Source: Dipteronia dyeriana
Lineage: Eukaryota > Streptophyta > Magnoliopsida > Sapindales > Sapindaceae
Assembly (NCBI GenBank): GCA_032871835.1
Contig: CM065303.1
Span: forward strand, 59,744,597-59,808,596
Reading direction: 5' to 3'
Length of the DNA stretch: 64,000 nt
The notes beneath the pieces are model-generated. The model made no database searches. It was not told the DNA's origin and saw only the letters and a program-made list of their open reading frames with translations. Below are positions 13,196 through 26,572 of the stretch, piece after piece (within the stretch, counting starts at the first letter, position 1; the number at the start of each line of letters is the position of its first letter). The translations under genes and the position numbers were made by a program.

Positions 13196-14091
13196 ATTCA
13201 GTCCAATTAAATACAGTACAATACGGCATATCTCCGTAGAGAATAAGCAGTATGTATGTATAGTGTGAGAAAAAATCTAGCAGACAGACAAATTATATAG
13301 AAAACAAAAGAATATTTAATTAGTGGGTGGATTGGCATGCATGCACGGGCATTGACAAATAATGAGAAACAATGTACAGGTTGAAATGGGTGGATTTTGG
13401 CCAAAGGAAAAAACAGAAATAGTCAGGAGTTGTCAAACAATAATAATGAATCAACTGTAATAATTCATTGGTACATTAAATGGATGGGTAAGAGAAAAGT
13501 ACGGTCAAAAAATTCATAAATGAAAGAATTAAATTGAACACACTCATGTACAACAGAAAAAACAAAACAAAACCAAAACTGAATAAATAAAACGTTTTTA
13601 AAAAACTAATTTATCATCATAAAAATAAAGTTATTTTCTAAAGAAGAAATATTTTGAAAAAAAGCCAGATTTTGCTCTCCTGTGTGTGGGATGCCTGGCA
13701 GACGCAGACAACAGGCAACAAAGAGAATGATGGAAATCCCTGCAACAAATGGGAATGATTTCAACTTTGCCCAAATTCGCTTTTACAATAACTCCTACAT
13801 ACACACCTAATCCTACCTTATTTATTACTATCTTTGTTTTTTTGTATCTTGAGAAAGAAACATATAAATTTGATATATTTTACCAAATTTACAATTATAA
13901 AACACAAAGTCTCGTCTTTAATAAGATACGGCACTCCTAACCTGTTTCCAAAAACATTATAAAAGAAAAGATTAATATTATATTTATTGTCTTTAATTAT
14001 AATAAATATATAAATAAAAAATAAATATACTTTAACTTATATTTTATAGTCTTTTAACCCCGTGACACGTTAACACAACCCAATAATATAT
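13196..14091. other. Gene-free AT-rich DNA
   Basis: No gene, RNA or clear element seen. Confidence 0.4.
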
Positions 14092-14834
14092 AGGACTAAT
14101 TATACAAGTCTCCCCCGACTTTAGGTCTAATTACAGCTAGATGGACCTCTTACTTGTAATTACACAAACCTCTTCTACCATAAGTTTGACTTCCGTTAAA
14201 CTTAACCAATAGCCACACTTTTATGATTAAATGACTTGAATGTCCAAAATTGAATTTATTACCTAAAATAAATAATTATAAACAAATTTAAAAGATGAGG
14301 ATAATACTATTTTTTTTATATATTTATCACCCATTTTCAAAGGAAAAAAAGGGCGAACTTTTCTTTTTTGTTAACATTTATCACCATCCATTTTCAACTA
14401 AGATATAATCATCACCATATGATTTTTTTTATGTTCAACACTCATTTTAAACAAAAGAAAACAAAATTATTTACAGTTGAGTTCTTTTTTTCTTTTTTCA
14501 AGATTCATCATCCATTAAAAAAAAAAATGATGAAGGATTTTTATGAAAAATTGGTGATAAATATATATAAAAAAATACAACATTATCATTGTCATTTGTA
14601 ATAATTTTTTACAATTTTATTATATGTTAGATAATACTTGTTTAATTATTCATTTTATATAATAAAATAATACAATTTAGGGTATTCAAATCATTTAACC
14701 ATAAAAGTTTTGTTAATGATTAAGTTGAATGGAAGTCATCCTATATGGTACGAGATGTTTGTATAATTTTGAGTAAAAGGTTCATCTACCTATAATTAAA
14801 CCTAAACTCAGAGGAGATTTGAGCAATTAATCCT
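14092..14834. mobile_element. Non-autonomous DNA element with ~165-bp terminal inverted repeats
   Basis: The left arm (14092 to about 14261, from AGGACTAATTAT) and the right arm (about 14671-14834, ending ATTAATCCT) are inverted copies over their whole length. Shared blocks include GTAGATG(A/G)ACCT, GACTTCC(A/G)TT and TTTTATG(A/G)TTAAATGA. The centre, about 400 bp, is AT-rich and has no protein. Long TIRs with an unrelated interior fit a MULE-type non-autonomous element. Flanks are AT repeats, so a target duplication cannot be assigned. Confidence 0.7.
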
Positions 14835-17800
14835 AATATATATATATATGAAGTTAAATGATATCATTATGGTTCTGGGTCTACGAGGATTGGTTAGATC
14901 AACTTCTATTTATGCATTATTCGAAAAGTAACTCTCTCTCAAGGGGAGGGAAAAAGGGATCTCTCCGCATTCTATGGTTTAATGAACAAATATGAATAGT
15001 TTAACCAAATTTACACTTATAAAATACAAAGTCTCATGAATAATATATATATTGAAAGTGGATACTATTGTGATCCAGGGTATATATGTTGAGATTTAAT
15101 GAAAATAAACTCTATATGTATGACTCATATTGTAACACACTAATACTCACTTGAATGATAATAATGGGTAAATGTGAATTTATTACTAGAATATCGAATT
15201 TTATGCGAGATAATATCGAAAAAAAAAAAAGATTTTGAATTGTATTAAATGTAATTTAATGATTTATAATTTTTTATTCTTTTTAAAAAGATTTTTTTAA
15301 ATATTTTTAAATAATTTAACTATTTAAAAAATAAATAAAATAATTTAATAATTATAATTTAAACCTTTTAAATTTTAAATGATAAAAATAAACGATCATT
15401 AATATCCATTTAAAGGAAGGATCTCATAATACTTTAAGGATTAATTAATAGGTAAACGTGAGTTTATTACTACGGTACCAAAGTTTGACTCTTGGTGTCG
15501 GAGCCTTGTTTTGAAACATGTGGACCACAAAATGAATGGACCTTACTATTAATATTAAAATTATTTAATATAAAGTTGCATTATTATTGTTTTGATCTGA
15601 GAAAAAACAAAAAGTGAAAAATAGTCGGCTTCGAGGTCGCCGAGTACTAGTGGCGTGTATTGCAGTAGCAAGCTGTATAGTGAATATATAAGATAATGTT
15701 ATTTAATTTGGTCTCGAGAGATGTGTTGGAAAATAGTAAAAATGCGGTTTGATTAATTAATGTGGATTTTGATGTAGAGAGAGAGAGATAATTATTTGAT
15801 TTTATTGTATTTACTTAAGTCTCGTCAAATCGCCGAGCTAGGAGATGATAAGTGACGTAGACTACGTGTTTCTCTGTCTCTCTCTAGTCCACACTATTTG
15901 CCTTGCTGCTCTCTCTCTCTCTCGTCATCATTTTCACACTCTATTTATTACTCTTCCAACTTTCAAAATTATTATTCATTAATTAAAAAAAAGTATGACT
16001 TACAAATACCGAAATGCGTAGAGCATCTTCTCCACTATTATGCCTTCGGATAAAAAAGAGTACAGTATAGGATAAATTTTAAAACAATTTTAAAAAATTC
16101 TTTTCAATACCATTATTTTAGTTTACTATAGAGATGGTATATACTTTTTTTTTAAGAATATAAAGTTAGGTTTCCATAATTAAAAACTCTTCTAATAATA
16201 AGAAATACCAATTAAATTTTTTAACTCTTTCTACCGAAAATATTGAAGGCTCATTTAATTATAAAAAAAAAAAAAAAAGATAATATAATAATTATTTTAT
16301 TATAATTAATCATAAAATAGATATATATTTGATTTTAGATAATTATATTGAAAATATAAATATATATTTTTCTAATTTTATTTAAAAGTAAACCCATCCA
16401 AGCTTAAAAAACATATTTACTTCGAAAGTAATCTTATATTTATTCCCTTGATATACATATTCATGTTTTTTAATTTATTTTTCTAGGATATTACAATTAT
16501 TTTGGATGTTAGAAGAGGAGACCCGTTCAAACCCACAACTTCCATTGAGTAATTATGAATTGAAGTAATTATGAAAAACATTCTATTACACTAATTTCGA
16601 CTAGTTGGGTATACAATCTAACATCTCTAAATTAATAACCTAATAATTAATAATCTTTTAACATTTAATAAAATTTTATGAAGCCGATCACGTTTTATAG
16701 GTATAATTTAATATTTCTCTTATATGATAATTAATACAGAATATCAAAAAAAGAATTAATTAGCATAATTAAGTTCTTTAAAAAACCATATATATAAAGT
16801 AACGTGTTTTTTCTTGATTGTCCTGATATCGAATTGTATATCTCGAACTCTCGGAATACCTTATGAACTACAACATGGGTGGGATTTGAAAGGTCAAGAA
16901 GAGAAATACATGAGTGAAGGCGTGTAATTTATCTTTGTTAGACAAATGGGGGAATTTGGCAAGGGTGGAATGTGTGATGGATGGATTCCTTATTTTGTAC
17001 AAACAAATTTCAAGCCCTTAACTATTGTTGAGCGAAGATGAATGATTCATTTTGGGAAGAAACGACTAGGTATAATTGGTAAAGATGAAGTTTAGAACAA
17101 ACTTTTACTATCTTAGGTTTTATGGATTTAACTTTTATTGACGTTTGTCTTCTCATATTCCTTACATTTATTTTTTGATTGAAGATGTATACCAAGCTTA
17201 TTGATAACTTATAAGACTAACTTAGCAAGATGAAGACTTTCTAACTGCCTATAACTCTAGAAGTAGTGGCATTAACAAATATACATGATTTTTGTTTAAT
17301 AGATGTTCTACAAATTAATAACCTCCTCTAATTAATAAATTACTGTGTAATTGATCATATTAATTTATAGAGGTCAGACTTTATATTTTTTTTTCCCTTT
17401 TAGGGTAAAAGTGTAAAAACCCTTAAATTAATATTCTTGAACCCACAATTGAGTATTAATTTGGAGGATTTTAATTTGTAAAGTATTATTTTATTCTAAA
17501 AAACGTATGGAAATCGTTTTTTTTATGAAAAAATTATTTCCAAAATACTTATTTAGTCGGTTTTGTTCTTAAAGTTTTTTTTTTTTGTAGGATTCCTAAT
17601 ATAGGAAATATTAATTAAGAAAATTCTTACGGTCAAAGAAGAAAGAGACAATGGTGATAGTGGTGTTATTAGTGATATAAAACAATAAATCCAAAGCTCC
17701 CACTAAAGATATCATATGGATGTTAATCATCTACTTAAACCATATAACGAAAAAAGAAGTGTGTTATAATCCAACTTGAAAGGATATCATCAATGATACC

Positions 17801-18615
17801 ACGATGCAGGATAATGATGGTGTGGTTGAGATAGATGATGACGATAACGATAATCATGATGTACCTAAAATCTCAATAATAAGACCGTTGAAATGCCAAA
17901 TTTAGTTGAAACCTTTTGGATATAAGATGAATGTGATCATAATAACTTTTTGAGAATTTAAAAGATGAGGGATGAAATCAAAAATATCGAAAACAGTGGA
18001 TTTGTGCAAACTAGCATTTTGAATTACTTTTCCGGTTCTTGAATATTATATAATGTATTTTCTATTTTTATGAAATTAATAATGTATATTGCAATTGGGA
18101 TTAAAATTTTATATTAGATTTTTAAAATAAATTATTAATTATTACAATAGAAGAGTTTATTAATTTTTTATACTTGTCCGAGTTGATACTGAGATTTTTA
18201 ATTTAAAGAGATTAATTTACAATAATTCTACTATATTATAAATTTATAATAGTGTCCAAGTGCCAATCATATATATTCCGCAAACAGCGTCACTAAATTA
18301 AGAATATAAGTATCATTTTTTTTATTATATTATTTAGTATCATATCTGAAATCTTCATTTATTTATTTACCTAAGATTGTGTAAACATATACTATATATC
18401 TTAGTAAGATAAATAAATAAACGAAGATTTCGAATGAAAGAATTGAGCGTTCTTTTTTTCTAAAAAAAAGAGAAAAAAACAAGTGTTTTTTTTTCGTCAC
18501 CCTCCATGCCCTGTTGGCTGTTGCCTCTAATATATTTTTTAATTTGTTAGTGGATAAATTTTTGTTTTCCTATCTAATGAAATCCTTTTAGTTCACATGT
18601 ATGTAATTAATTAAA
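14835..18615. other. Gene-free AT-rich DNA
   Basis: No gene recognised. A short acidic frame around 17780-17880 (an Asp/Asn run followed by stops) lacks homology I can name and is not supported as a gene. Confidence 0.4.
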
Positions 18616-19431
18616 GGGAAAATTTCACCATCATTCTTGTTGTTTAAATAACAATCAATTTAAGCCCTATTGTTTAATTTGCATTAAACAAATCTTCATA
18701 GTTTGATGTTAATATCAAAAAAGTCATAATTTCAATTTGGTTCAAAATGTTCCTTTTGGATTGTGAAAGTTAAGTTCGATAGTAGTAAAAAATGATAGTT
18801 TGGTACTTTCAATTTTAAATATTAATTAAAATAAATTAGAAAAAAAAAATCTTAACAATGAGTAAACAATTGAAAGCAAACTGGTAACAAATAAAATATT
18901 TTATTTTTAAAAAACAAAATAAACGTCATAATATAAAATTAAAAAGTTTTTAGAACATAAAACATAAATAGCAACATAATAATTTTGTTTGCATCTACTT
19001 AAAAACTAAAAATAAAAATAAAAAAATCAATAAAATTTTTAAATTAGAAAAATCAACAAAGTACTAATAAAAATATTTAATTATTTTATTTCTAAAAATA
19101 TTTCATATAATTAATTTTTTTTAAAAAAAAATCGATAAAAAATAATGGAGTTTGTGGATCCTTTTCCATTTCAATATATTATTTTTATAAAACAGATTTT
19201 TTATTTGTTTTTAATTTTATTTTATTTTCATCATGTTCATATATATATAAGAAAAATAGTATTTTTATATAAAATTTAACTTACAAGTTAATGGAAACAG
19301 CCCACAAGGATTTAGTTTGCTAGAAGATGAAACAATAGTTTTTTTTTTTTCACTTAAACACCTAATTCTTCCGACTTGTGGACTAAATTGATAATTCATT
19401 AAATAACATGGATGATTTTGATATTTTACCC
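18616..19431. mobile_element. Non-autonomous TIR element, ~816 bp
   Basis: The left end GGGAAAATTTCACCATCATT, followed by a TTGTTTAA..ATCAATTTAAGCCC block, is matched in inverse at the right end (GGACTAAATTGAT .. ATGATTTTGATATTTTACCC). The inverted ends are about 60-80 bp and diverged. The interior is AT-rich and non-coding. Probably MULE-like. Confidence 0.55.
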
Positions 19432-19606
19432 TAATTTCAAGATTACGTTTTAAATTAAAGAAAATTGAGTATTAGAAAGCAACCCACAACAATTCAACAA
19501 ATCAAATTAAATTTTGAGTCAATGCATGTTTGTCCGTGTGATACCGAAATTCTTGTAAACAAATAGAACGGTGTTTATTATATATATATATATATATTTA
19601 TTATTA

Positions 19607-19756
19607 TCGATTCGAATTGATATAAAATATATTAATTTTTTATATATGGATTATTGGATTTAAAAGATATTTTGACAAACAAATACAATCAATTCAAAGT
19701 ATTTAAATCTAATGATCTACGTATAAAGAACTGTTATTCATATCAGTTCGAACTGA
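19607..19756. repeat. Long imperfect inverted repeat (MITE-like hairpin)
   Basis: CGATTCGAATTGATAT at 19608 onward is matched by ATATCAGTTCGAACTGA near 19740-19756, and pairing continues inward (ATTGGATTTAAAAGATATTT against AGTATTTAAATCTAATGAT). The arms are about 70 bp with almost no loop. Confidence 0.55.
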
Positions 19757-21357
19757 CAATAGAATATATATTTATAAAATAAAAACATGCTTTTTTTTAT
19801 ATATAAGGATTACGCTTCATGTTACAAAATTCAATGGTTATCATAAATATACAAAGCATACCTTTAAAGATTTAAAGGAAGTCAATAAGATGAAGTTGGT
19901 CAATAATTTATCATGTTTAAACGACCTTACTAGTTCATTTAATTACCAATTAGCATCCGAACTTCCCACCCAATTAATTAATGCTAATTAGTAATTATGC
20001 AATGTCACTCATCAAATTAAAAAAAAAAATAACAATATTAGTCAGCCAGCCCCTCCTCACGTACGTGTTAGGTCATACTTTAAATAGTATTTAATTATAC
20101 AATTCTAAAAAACAATAATGTCATATATATCTTTATTTTTGGAATTTACTCGTGGAACTTCTTTACCTAATTACAAAACTATAAAATTGTTTTTCGATTT
20201 TGATCCAACTTGAATGATAATAATGCTTAAGATAATTAAAACATGATCAGTTCATACAAAAATAATCTTTTGATGATGGAGAGGTGGAAGAAGCATTTAT
20301 TTATTTTTAATTGACAAAAACTGAATAAAACAAGAACAAGTAGCATCCAAGAAATTACCCAGAACTTCGATCACCTTTTGAATTTTGGTTAACCCCGTCA
20401 TTTGAGGAAATTAAGTCTATTATTTCTTCACCAACTTTTCATTTTCATAAACAACACTACAACATACTTTTTTTTTTCTTCTTGTACATATATCTAGGAG
20501 GACCCGACATCCCACACACGTGACATTATTTTATTGATTATTTGACCCGATTCACTTGGAATTTAATTAATGTTTTGATAGACAATACGTTATACATGCA
20601 TGCATGGTTTGACAAAAAGAAGGTCATCTAAAACCAAAAGCACCCATACAATTTCCTCATCTTACCTGGACTTAAGCTTTCTTAAAACCACTTTTAAGTT
20701 TTAACCATCAATAAGACACTACAAATCAATCAAGGCATAATATGTATACATATTATATTCTCTTACTTTTACTTTTGTTTATTTGTTTGTTTTAGACTTT
20801 TAGTCCAAATGATAATTAGACTTTCGCCTTACTTATATATCGTATTAATGTACCTGCTTTGCTTAACTTAAGCCAATTGTTTTGACTTTTGACCCACATA
20901 TACCCTAATTATATTGCTTTCATTTTGACCTATTTCATTCTAAGCCAACGTACAAACGGATGTCCAAGAATAGCATCCAATGTGTTGCACAAGTACTTGA
21001 GATGACAAACATATATAACACCTCTTGTTGAGTTGTCAAGAATGATTTTTCTTGTACAAATTTTGTGATATTTATTTTTCTGTTCCATTTTTAGCAATAA
21101 ACATGATACATGTGGACCTATCACCTATATACTATAGAGACAAAACATTACAGAGCTTGAGAGTAATTAATTAATATTAATTGTAGGGTTGGTATTACAA
21201 TTCCATCACATGATCATCATTTCATCAACCTTAAACCTACATAATTTGATATTAGATTTATTAAAATTAGATCCATGCTCTTAAATTATGTCACGGTTTA
21301 TTATTAATGTAGCAAGACAATAAATCACAAAGAATAAACTGAAGAATTCAGCTGTTC

Positions 21358-21392
<35 letters not shown>

Positions 21393-24300
21393 CCTTTGTC
21401 ATCATGATCTAAAGAATGAACAATGATTGAATAAGGGTAGCCAGTCCCCACCAAGACTTTTTAATTATTTTCAACCTCAAGGCAATGAATTAGGTAGAAA
21501 GATTGAATAATTGTGTTTACTTCTATATATTGATTGAAGAACTTTTCTTTTGGTTGGTCCATATATGATTGTGGTTTCCTACTCAAAATAATATAAAAAG
21601 GCTCGTTGATGATTTGGTTTTGATAATGACCTTTTCTAATTATTCGTTTATATATACATATTTTACTTGGTTGTTTTTCAAGGAATTTATATGATTTGTC
21701 TCTTGTGGATTCCTTTCATGCATGCGCTTCCTTATAAATTAAATGTATTTTAATTTGTAGAAGAAGTTATTGGTGTGCAAGCAATGCAATCGTGTGCACA
21801 ACGTCATGGTGACCAATTTGTCAAAATGATATAGAAATGGGAACATTGTGTAGGTTTACTTATAGAAGCTTGCACGATATATAATAAATGATATCATAAT
21901 GTGTTTACTGTTTAGTTCTTTTATTCACTATAACAGGAGTTTGACTTCCCATTCATCAAATTGACCAAGTTTGGAAGTCCATGACGAATAATTTTATATA
22001 TATATATATATAAAAATTAAATTATAGTTCTTTTTAGAAAGAATACCCCAACATAATTTCACCACTAGTGCATCACAGAATTAGTTGAAGAAAAAAGTGG
22101 CAAAGCGAAACAATATAATAGCAAGGTAGAACAGTAGAAAATAATTATTGTTTAGAGATGGATTTGATGTATATATATTAGCATCAAATTAACCAAAGAT
22201 GTTAGACTTTATTTGGCACTCTCTAAATCTGAATTGCATTGACGGAAGCTTGCATATATGCTTTGAACTCTCCCCCAAACAGAAACCCTCCTATAATTAA
22301 TTATAAATTTCTTGATGAGCAACAAAAAGGTAAAAATGATCATCCATTGATGACATATAATAAGCTAGAAGAGTAGAGACGTTTATTAACTATTAAGACC
22401 TTTTGAAATTTGACATTCTATCTTTGCTCAATTATTTGATCACTTTAATTATTAAAATATAATACCAGTTGGCACCCACATAGAGAGAATTACCTAGAGA
22501 ATGAACATTCTCATCAATTGAATTTATTATATGTTGGTGATTGAAAAAGTAGGACCTCCCATTTTTGACTTTTGAATCCCTTGAATCTTGTAGTTAGCTT
22601 TGTTGAAATTAATGAAGAAGTGTTACCTAATACTTTTGATTTTGAGTGAAATTCTAGAAGGAATTACATAAATGCGAATGGTTGTATTCCTTTGTCATTC
22701 TCTCCACACATTTTATATATCTACCATAAAATTACAAGTTAGTTTTTTTACACAATATAACATTGGTTACCGGTTCTTATTACGTAAAATTCATTTCATA
22801 TATTCACTTTTAAACTTTATAAAATTTAATATTAATTTGCACATGCCACATTACACGATGTCAAAATCCTTTTCTCGTTGTTACATATATAATTAATATA
22901 ATAATAAGTAAAAATTACTATAAATTTCTTGGGATTTTTTTAATTATATATATATATTACACCATCGATAAATTTGGTTGATAAATTGTGACATGTATTA
23001 TAATAAAATAAATCTTTTATTATACATCACATCTAGTAACATTGAAGATGCTTTTTTCTTTCTACATTATATATACTTGATACTTATTACTATTTTATTG
23101 AAGGGACATAAGATTTGGCACGGTGATATGATATATATTCATGTGCTAATATTCTAATACAATTTTTTTCGTTCTCTACATTATTATTGACAGCTTGCAA
23201 ATTATATTAGTCTTTTTCACATGTGTTCTAATGAAGAGATTGACAATCTTCTTTTATTTGAATTTTGACATTTAGCCATGTTTATCATTTGTCACATGGC
23301 TGAGAAATGTTTTTTTTTTTATAAGTCAAACATAAAATCCAAAAATGTTCTTTACAAGTTGCTTTAAAGCAAATAAACCTTCATGCCAACTTCTACACAT
23401 TGCACATTGGTAGAAAACCAGACCATCAAAAGCCAACAAAAAAAAAATAAGGAAGAGAAAATATGGGTTTTGTGTAAGCGTGGAAAATCTGATTAATTAG
23501 GAGACATACAAAGTAAAAACAAGTAACTATTAACCTTAATTAGTCCAATGTTAGACTTTTGCCATGTTTGAGGTTGTTTAAACTTAAGAAATAATAACTT
23601 GTTTCATAATCTAGAAAATAAAAAATGTTTGGTAAAATTCCAGTAATCAGCTTCTCCAATATTCACCTTTTGAAAAGTTGTTTGAGAGTTATTTTTGGAA
23701 ACCGGTTCTTAGAGAAGCTAGCATTTTATCTTTGGAATTTCTATAAAACCCATACTATTTTTGTTATGAAAATTGTTAAAACACAAATTAAATAGGCAAA
23801 ATAAAAGTAAAACTGCCGTATGAGAAATTTACGTGTTTAGTGTAAAACATAGTCCACATACGGAGATGAAAAGAAATTCAAGATTATAAAAGTATAATCA
23901 CTCACAACATATTAAACAACATATTAACAGTTTTAATTTAAAATCAATAATACCCTTTTATTTAATAATGATATTTTAGTTATTTATTTATTTATTTTTA
24001 AGAACCATGTTTTTTGAATTAACACTACTTATAAGCTGGATCCTCATTGAACCAAACCAACAAGCCAACAACCCATATCAATTTTTTTAAGCCCATTTTA
24101 ATCTTTGGTTCAAAGGTTTTTGCCAATAAGAAATATCTTCACAAGAATCCTATGAGGATCCAGTTTATTAACTTGTTGAGTTATTTGAAATTGAATTGGG
24201 TCCATAATAACACAAGTTCAACAAAAAGTCAGATAGAAATAGAAAATTGAATGGTTTGCAAGCAAAAATTGTAATACTACGTTGCTTTGCAATTTTGCAT

Positions 24301-25135
24301 GCCTGGAATTTGCAGTATTTTTAATGATCATGAAGACGCAGTGAAACTCTGCCACATACCAAATCTTATTTGATGATGAATTATCTAACAATGACTGAGT
24401 AATAAAAGATAACCCAAACAAATCATGTCAACATTATGGAGTAACTTTATTCCACAAGAGAGGTTGCAGTTGTAGTATGACATTATCACATGGTCCCAAA
24501 CAAAATGATTTTAACACCAGCAACAAACATCAAACATCAAAGCATCCGCATTTCAGCACTTCAAAGCTACCTGTCAGAGATTCAAACAAACCATCAGGAA
24601 CAGAACCAGTGCAGAGTACAAAGCCACCAAAACAAAACATCGAAAAAAATTAAACCCAGGACAATAGATATCAAAATGAAAGCCATATTATTAGTATCTC
24701 CCTAACATTAAATCTCACTCTCATCTTTAAGACCTCGAAATTTCAAATTATATTTGTTCGGCTCCAACAGGTTTATAGTACCCTTGTGAAACTGCCACTA
24801 TAATTGGATAACCTTTTATGTAAACATCTCAAAACTGAGAACAGCTTAGGCTTTACAGATTACACCCACAGGACTTTGTTTACTGATTCATGATAACTTT
24901 TCTTCATTCTTCTCCATATCTAACTCAACGCAGCAAACATACAAACCACCAACGGAGAAAAGACATACATGATGCCACCAAATTTTCGCATGCCACAACC
25001 AATCTAAAGAAGTTGATCACAAAATTTAACGTTGAAAATGAAAATAGTAAGCAAAAAGCAACCTTTATTCCTCAATTTTTCTAACAATTCATGGACGATT
25101 GTGGGCAAGATGACCGTTTCCTGGTTAGTCGGTCT
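19757..25135. other. Gene-free AT-rich DNA; possible distal 3' UTR signals near 24.4 kb
   Basis: No protein gene recognised. (TA)n tracts occur at about 21361-21388 and 21998-22012. On the minus strand an AATAAA lies at 24447-24452, and a pyrimidine-rich stretch ending in CAG lies near 24574. These could be the end of a spliced 3' UTR of the NDUFB7 gene (see findings), but this is inference. Confidence 0.35.
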
Positions 25136-25143
25136 TAGACAAG

Positions 25144-25427
25144 CATAGTTTTAAAACTCAAAAGGCGGTGCGAGGCGGGAAGGCCTTCGTGAGGCGAGGC
25201 GGTTGCCTCGGTCAGAAAATGGGAAAATAATTTAAAAAGAATTAAAAAAAAAGTTAAAAATTATGATAATGGTTAATAAGGAAGGCGGTCAGAGGCGGAC
25301 GCCTCAGGGCGTGGGATGCGGGATTTTCCCTCTTCAGTGATGGTGCGGTCGCCTCAGCGCGAAAACTGAGCGAGGCGGGCTGAGGCGGCCTTGAGGCGGC
25401 CGCCTCAGTTCGACTTTTAAAACTATG
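25144..25427. mobile_element. GC-rich hAT-type MITE with exact 8-bp target duplication
   Basis: 284 bp with TIRs CATAGTTTTAAAACTC and (inverted) CATAGTTTTAAAAGTC. It is flanked on both sides by TAGACAAG (25136-25143 and 25428-25435), the 8-bp duplication typical of hAT elements. The interior is strikingly GC-rich, made of GAGGCGG/CCGCCTC units that can fold back, and is split by an AT-rich linker at about 25225-25275. Non-coding. Confidence 0.85.
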
Positions 25428-25435
25428 TAGACAAG

Positions 25436-26572
25436 GTTGCCCTTTTACCAAGTATATTCACCACTTTGTCAGGAATAGGATGGGTTTTATGTACATTCTG
25501 TTTATTTCAAAATTTTAGGGTGATTGCAGCATATGCTTGTGATGTTTCTTAAGAGTTGTACTGTTCTATTTCTTAAGAAAGTTTCACCTAGAATACTTTG
25601 AACAAACATTTTACACAGCTAGATTTAAAGACTTCTTTCATCAGAATGAGGTTGAGCAAATCTTTGCCTATGGGCAAGGTATGTCACAGGTAGCATTTGA
25701 AAAACAAATCCTAAGAGTTTATAATCTGACAACACCATATCCTAGAGAAACATTATTGGAAATAATCTACTCATTGAGGAAAGCATAGATAGAGCAGCAA
25801 ACAAATATGGCACTTGATACAGTTTGGATCACAATATAAAAAATAATTGGACAAGAAATCGAAGGTCATTTTTTTGGGAATAAACATCTAGATATGAATT
25901 AAGAAAGAGAGGGGAGGAGAAAAGCTAGTGGGGGGTTTGTGATTCTACACATTTAATATTAAATCAGATTATAAATCTCATCATATCCAGTGCTAGTACC
26001 CAGCGAAGCAAGTATTCTAAGGAGTTGGTTATGGTAGAGTTTGATAAGTAGCTAAAGGCTGGGTTTGGTGTTGTTCTCCTGTCTCTTAAAAATGCTAATT
26101 GTGGGGTCAAAAAGAGAAAACACAATATAACAAATTGAGAAGATAGAAGAATAAAATAAACCTGGCAACACAACAGGGTCTAGAAATATAGTGATTAAAA
26201 TATTAGGCAACACACATCCAAAGTAGAAAGTCATCTCATCAGACAAATGCATCTTCAGGTTCCTTCTAACATGTCAGTTTAGGCATGCAGGATCTATCAC
26301 ATGGTATGAACTTTGAAGATAACCCCACATCTATGGTAGTGACACAGTTCCTGTAATCACAAAACTTAAGAACTAGCAGCCCTTCATAAAAAGAATAGAA
26401 AACCAAATGAAAACAGCTGCACGCAAGTTCCTTGGATGAAAAGTTGTAGCTTCTTTAATATTAATATTTTATCATGGTAGGCTACTGGTAAATTTGTGCT
26501 GGAAATGCAGTATGAGAGTTTGTGTGAATAAGAATTACGAGGTTGCAACCTATTTGTGATGTAGAACCAGAA
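25436..26572. other. Intergenic or intronic DNA
   Basis: No gene or element recognised. Composition is less extreme than in the 8-24 kb region. Confidence 0.35.

Noticed and set aside
12040..13240. A larger MITE enclosing the 12.9-kb element
   Set aside because: Flanking AATACAGT phrases are suggestive, but convincing terminal inverted repeats could not be aligned.
17640..18000. Possible gene fragment with an acidic Asp/Asn stretch
   Set aside because: Frames are short and stopped, and no family is recognisable.
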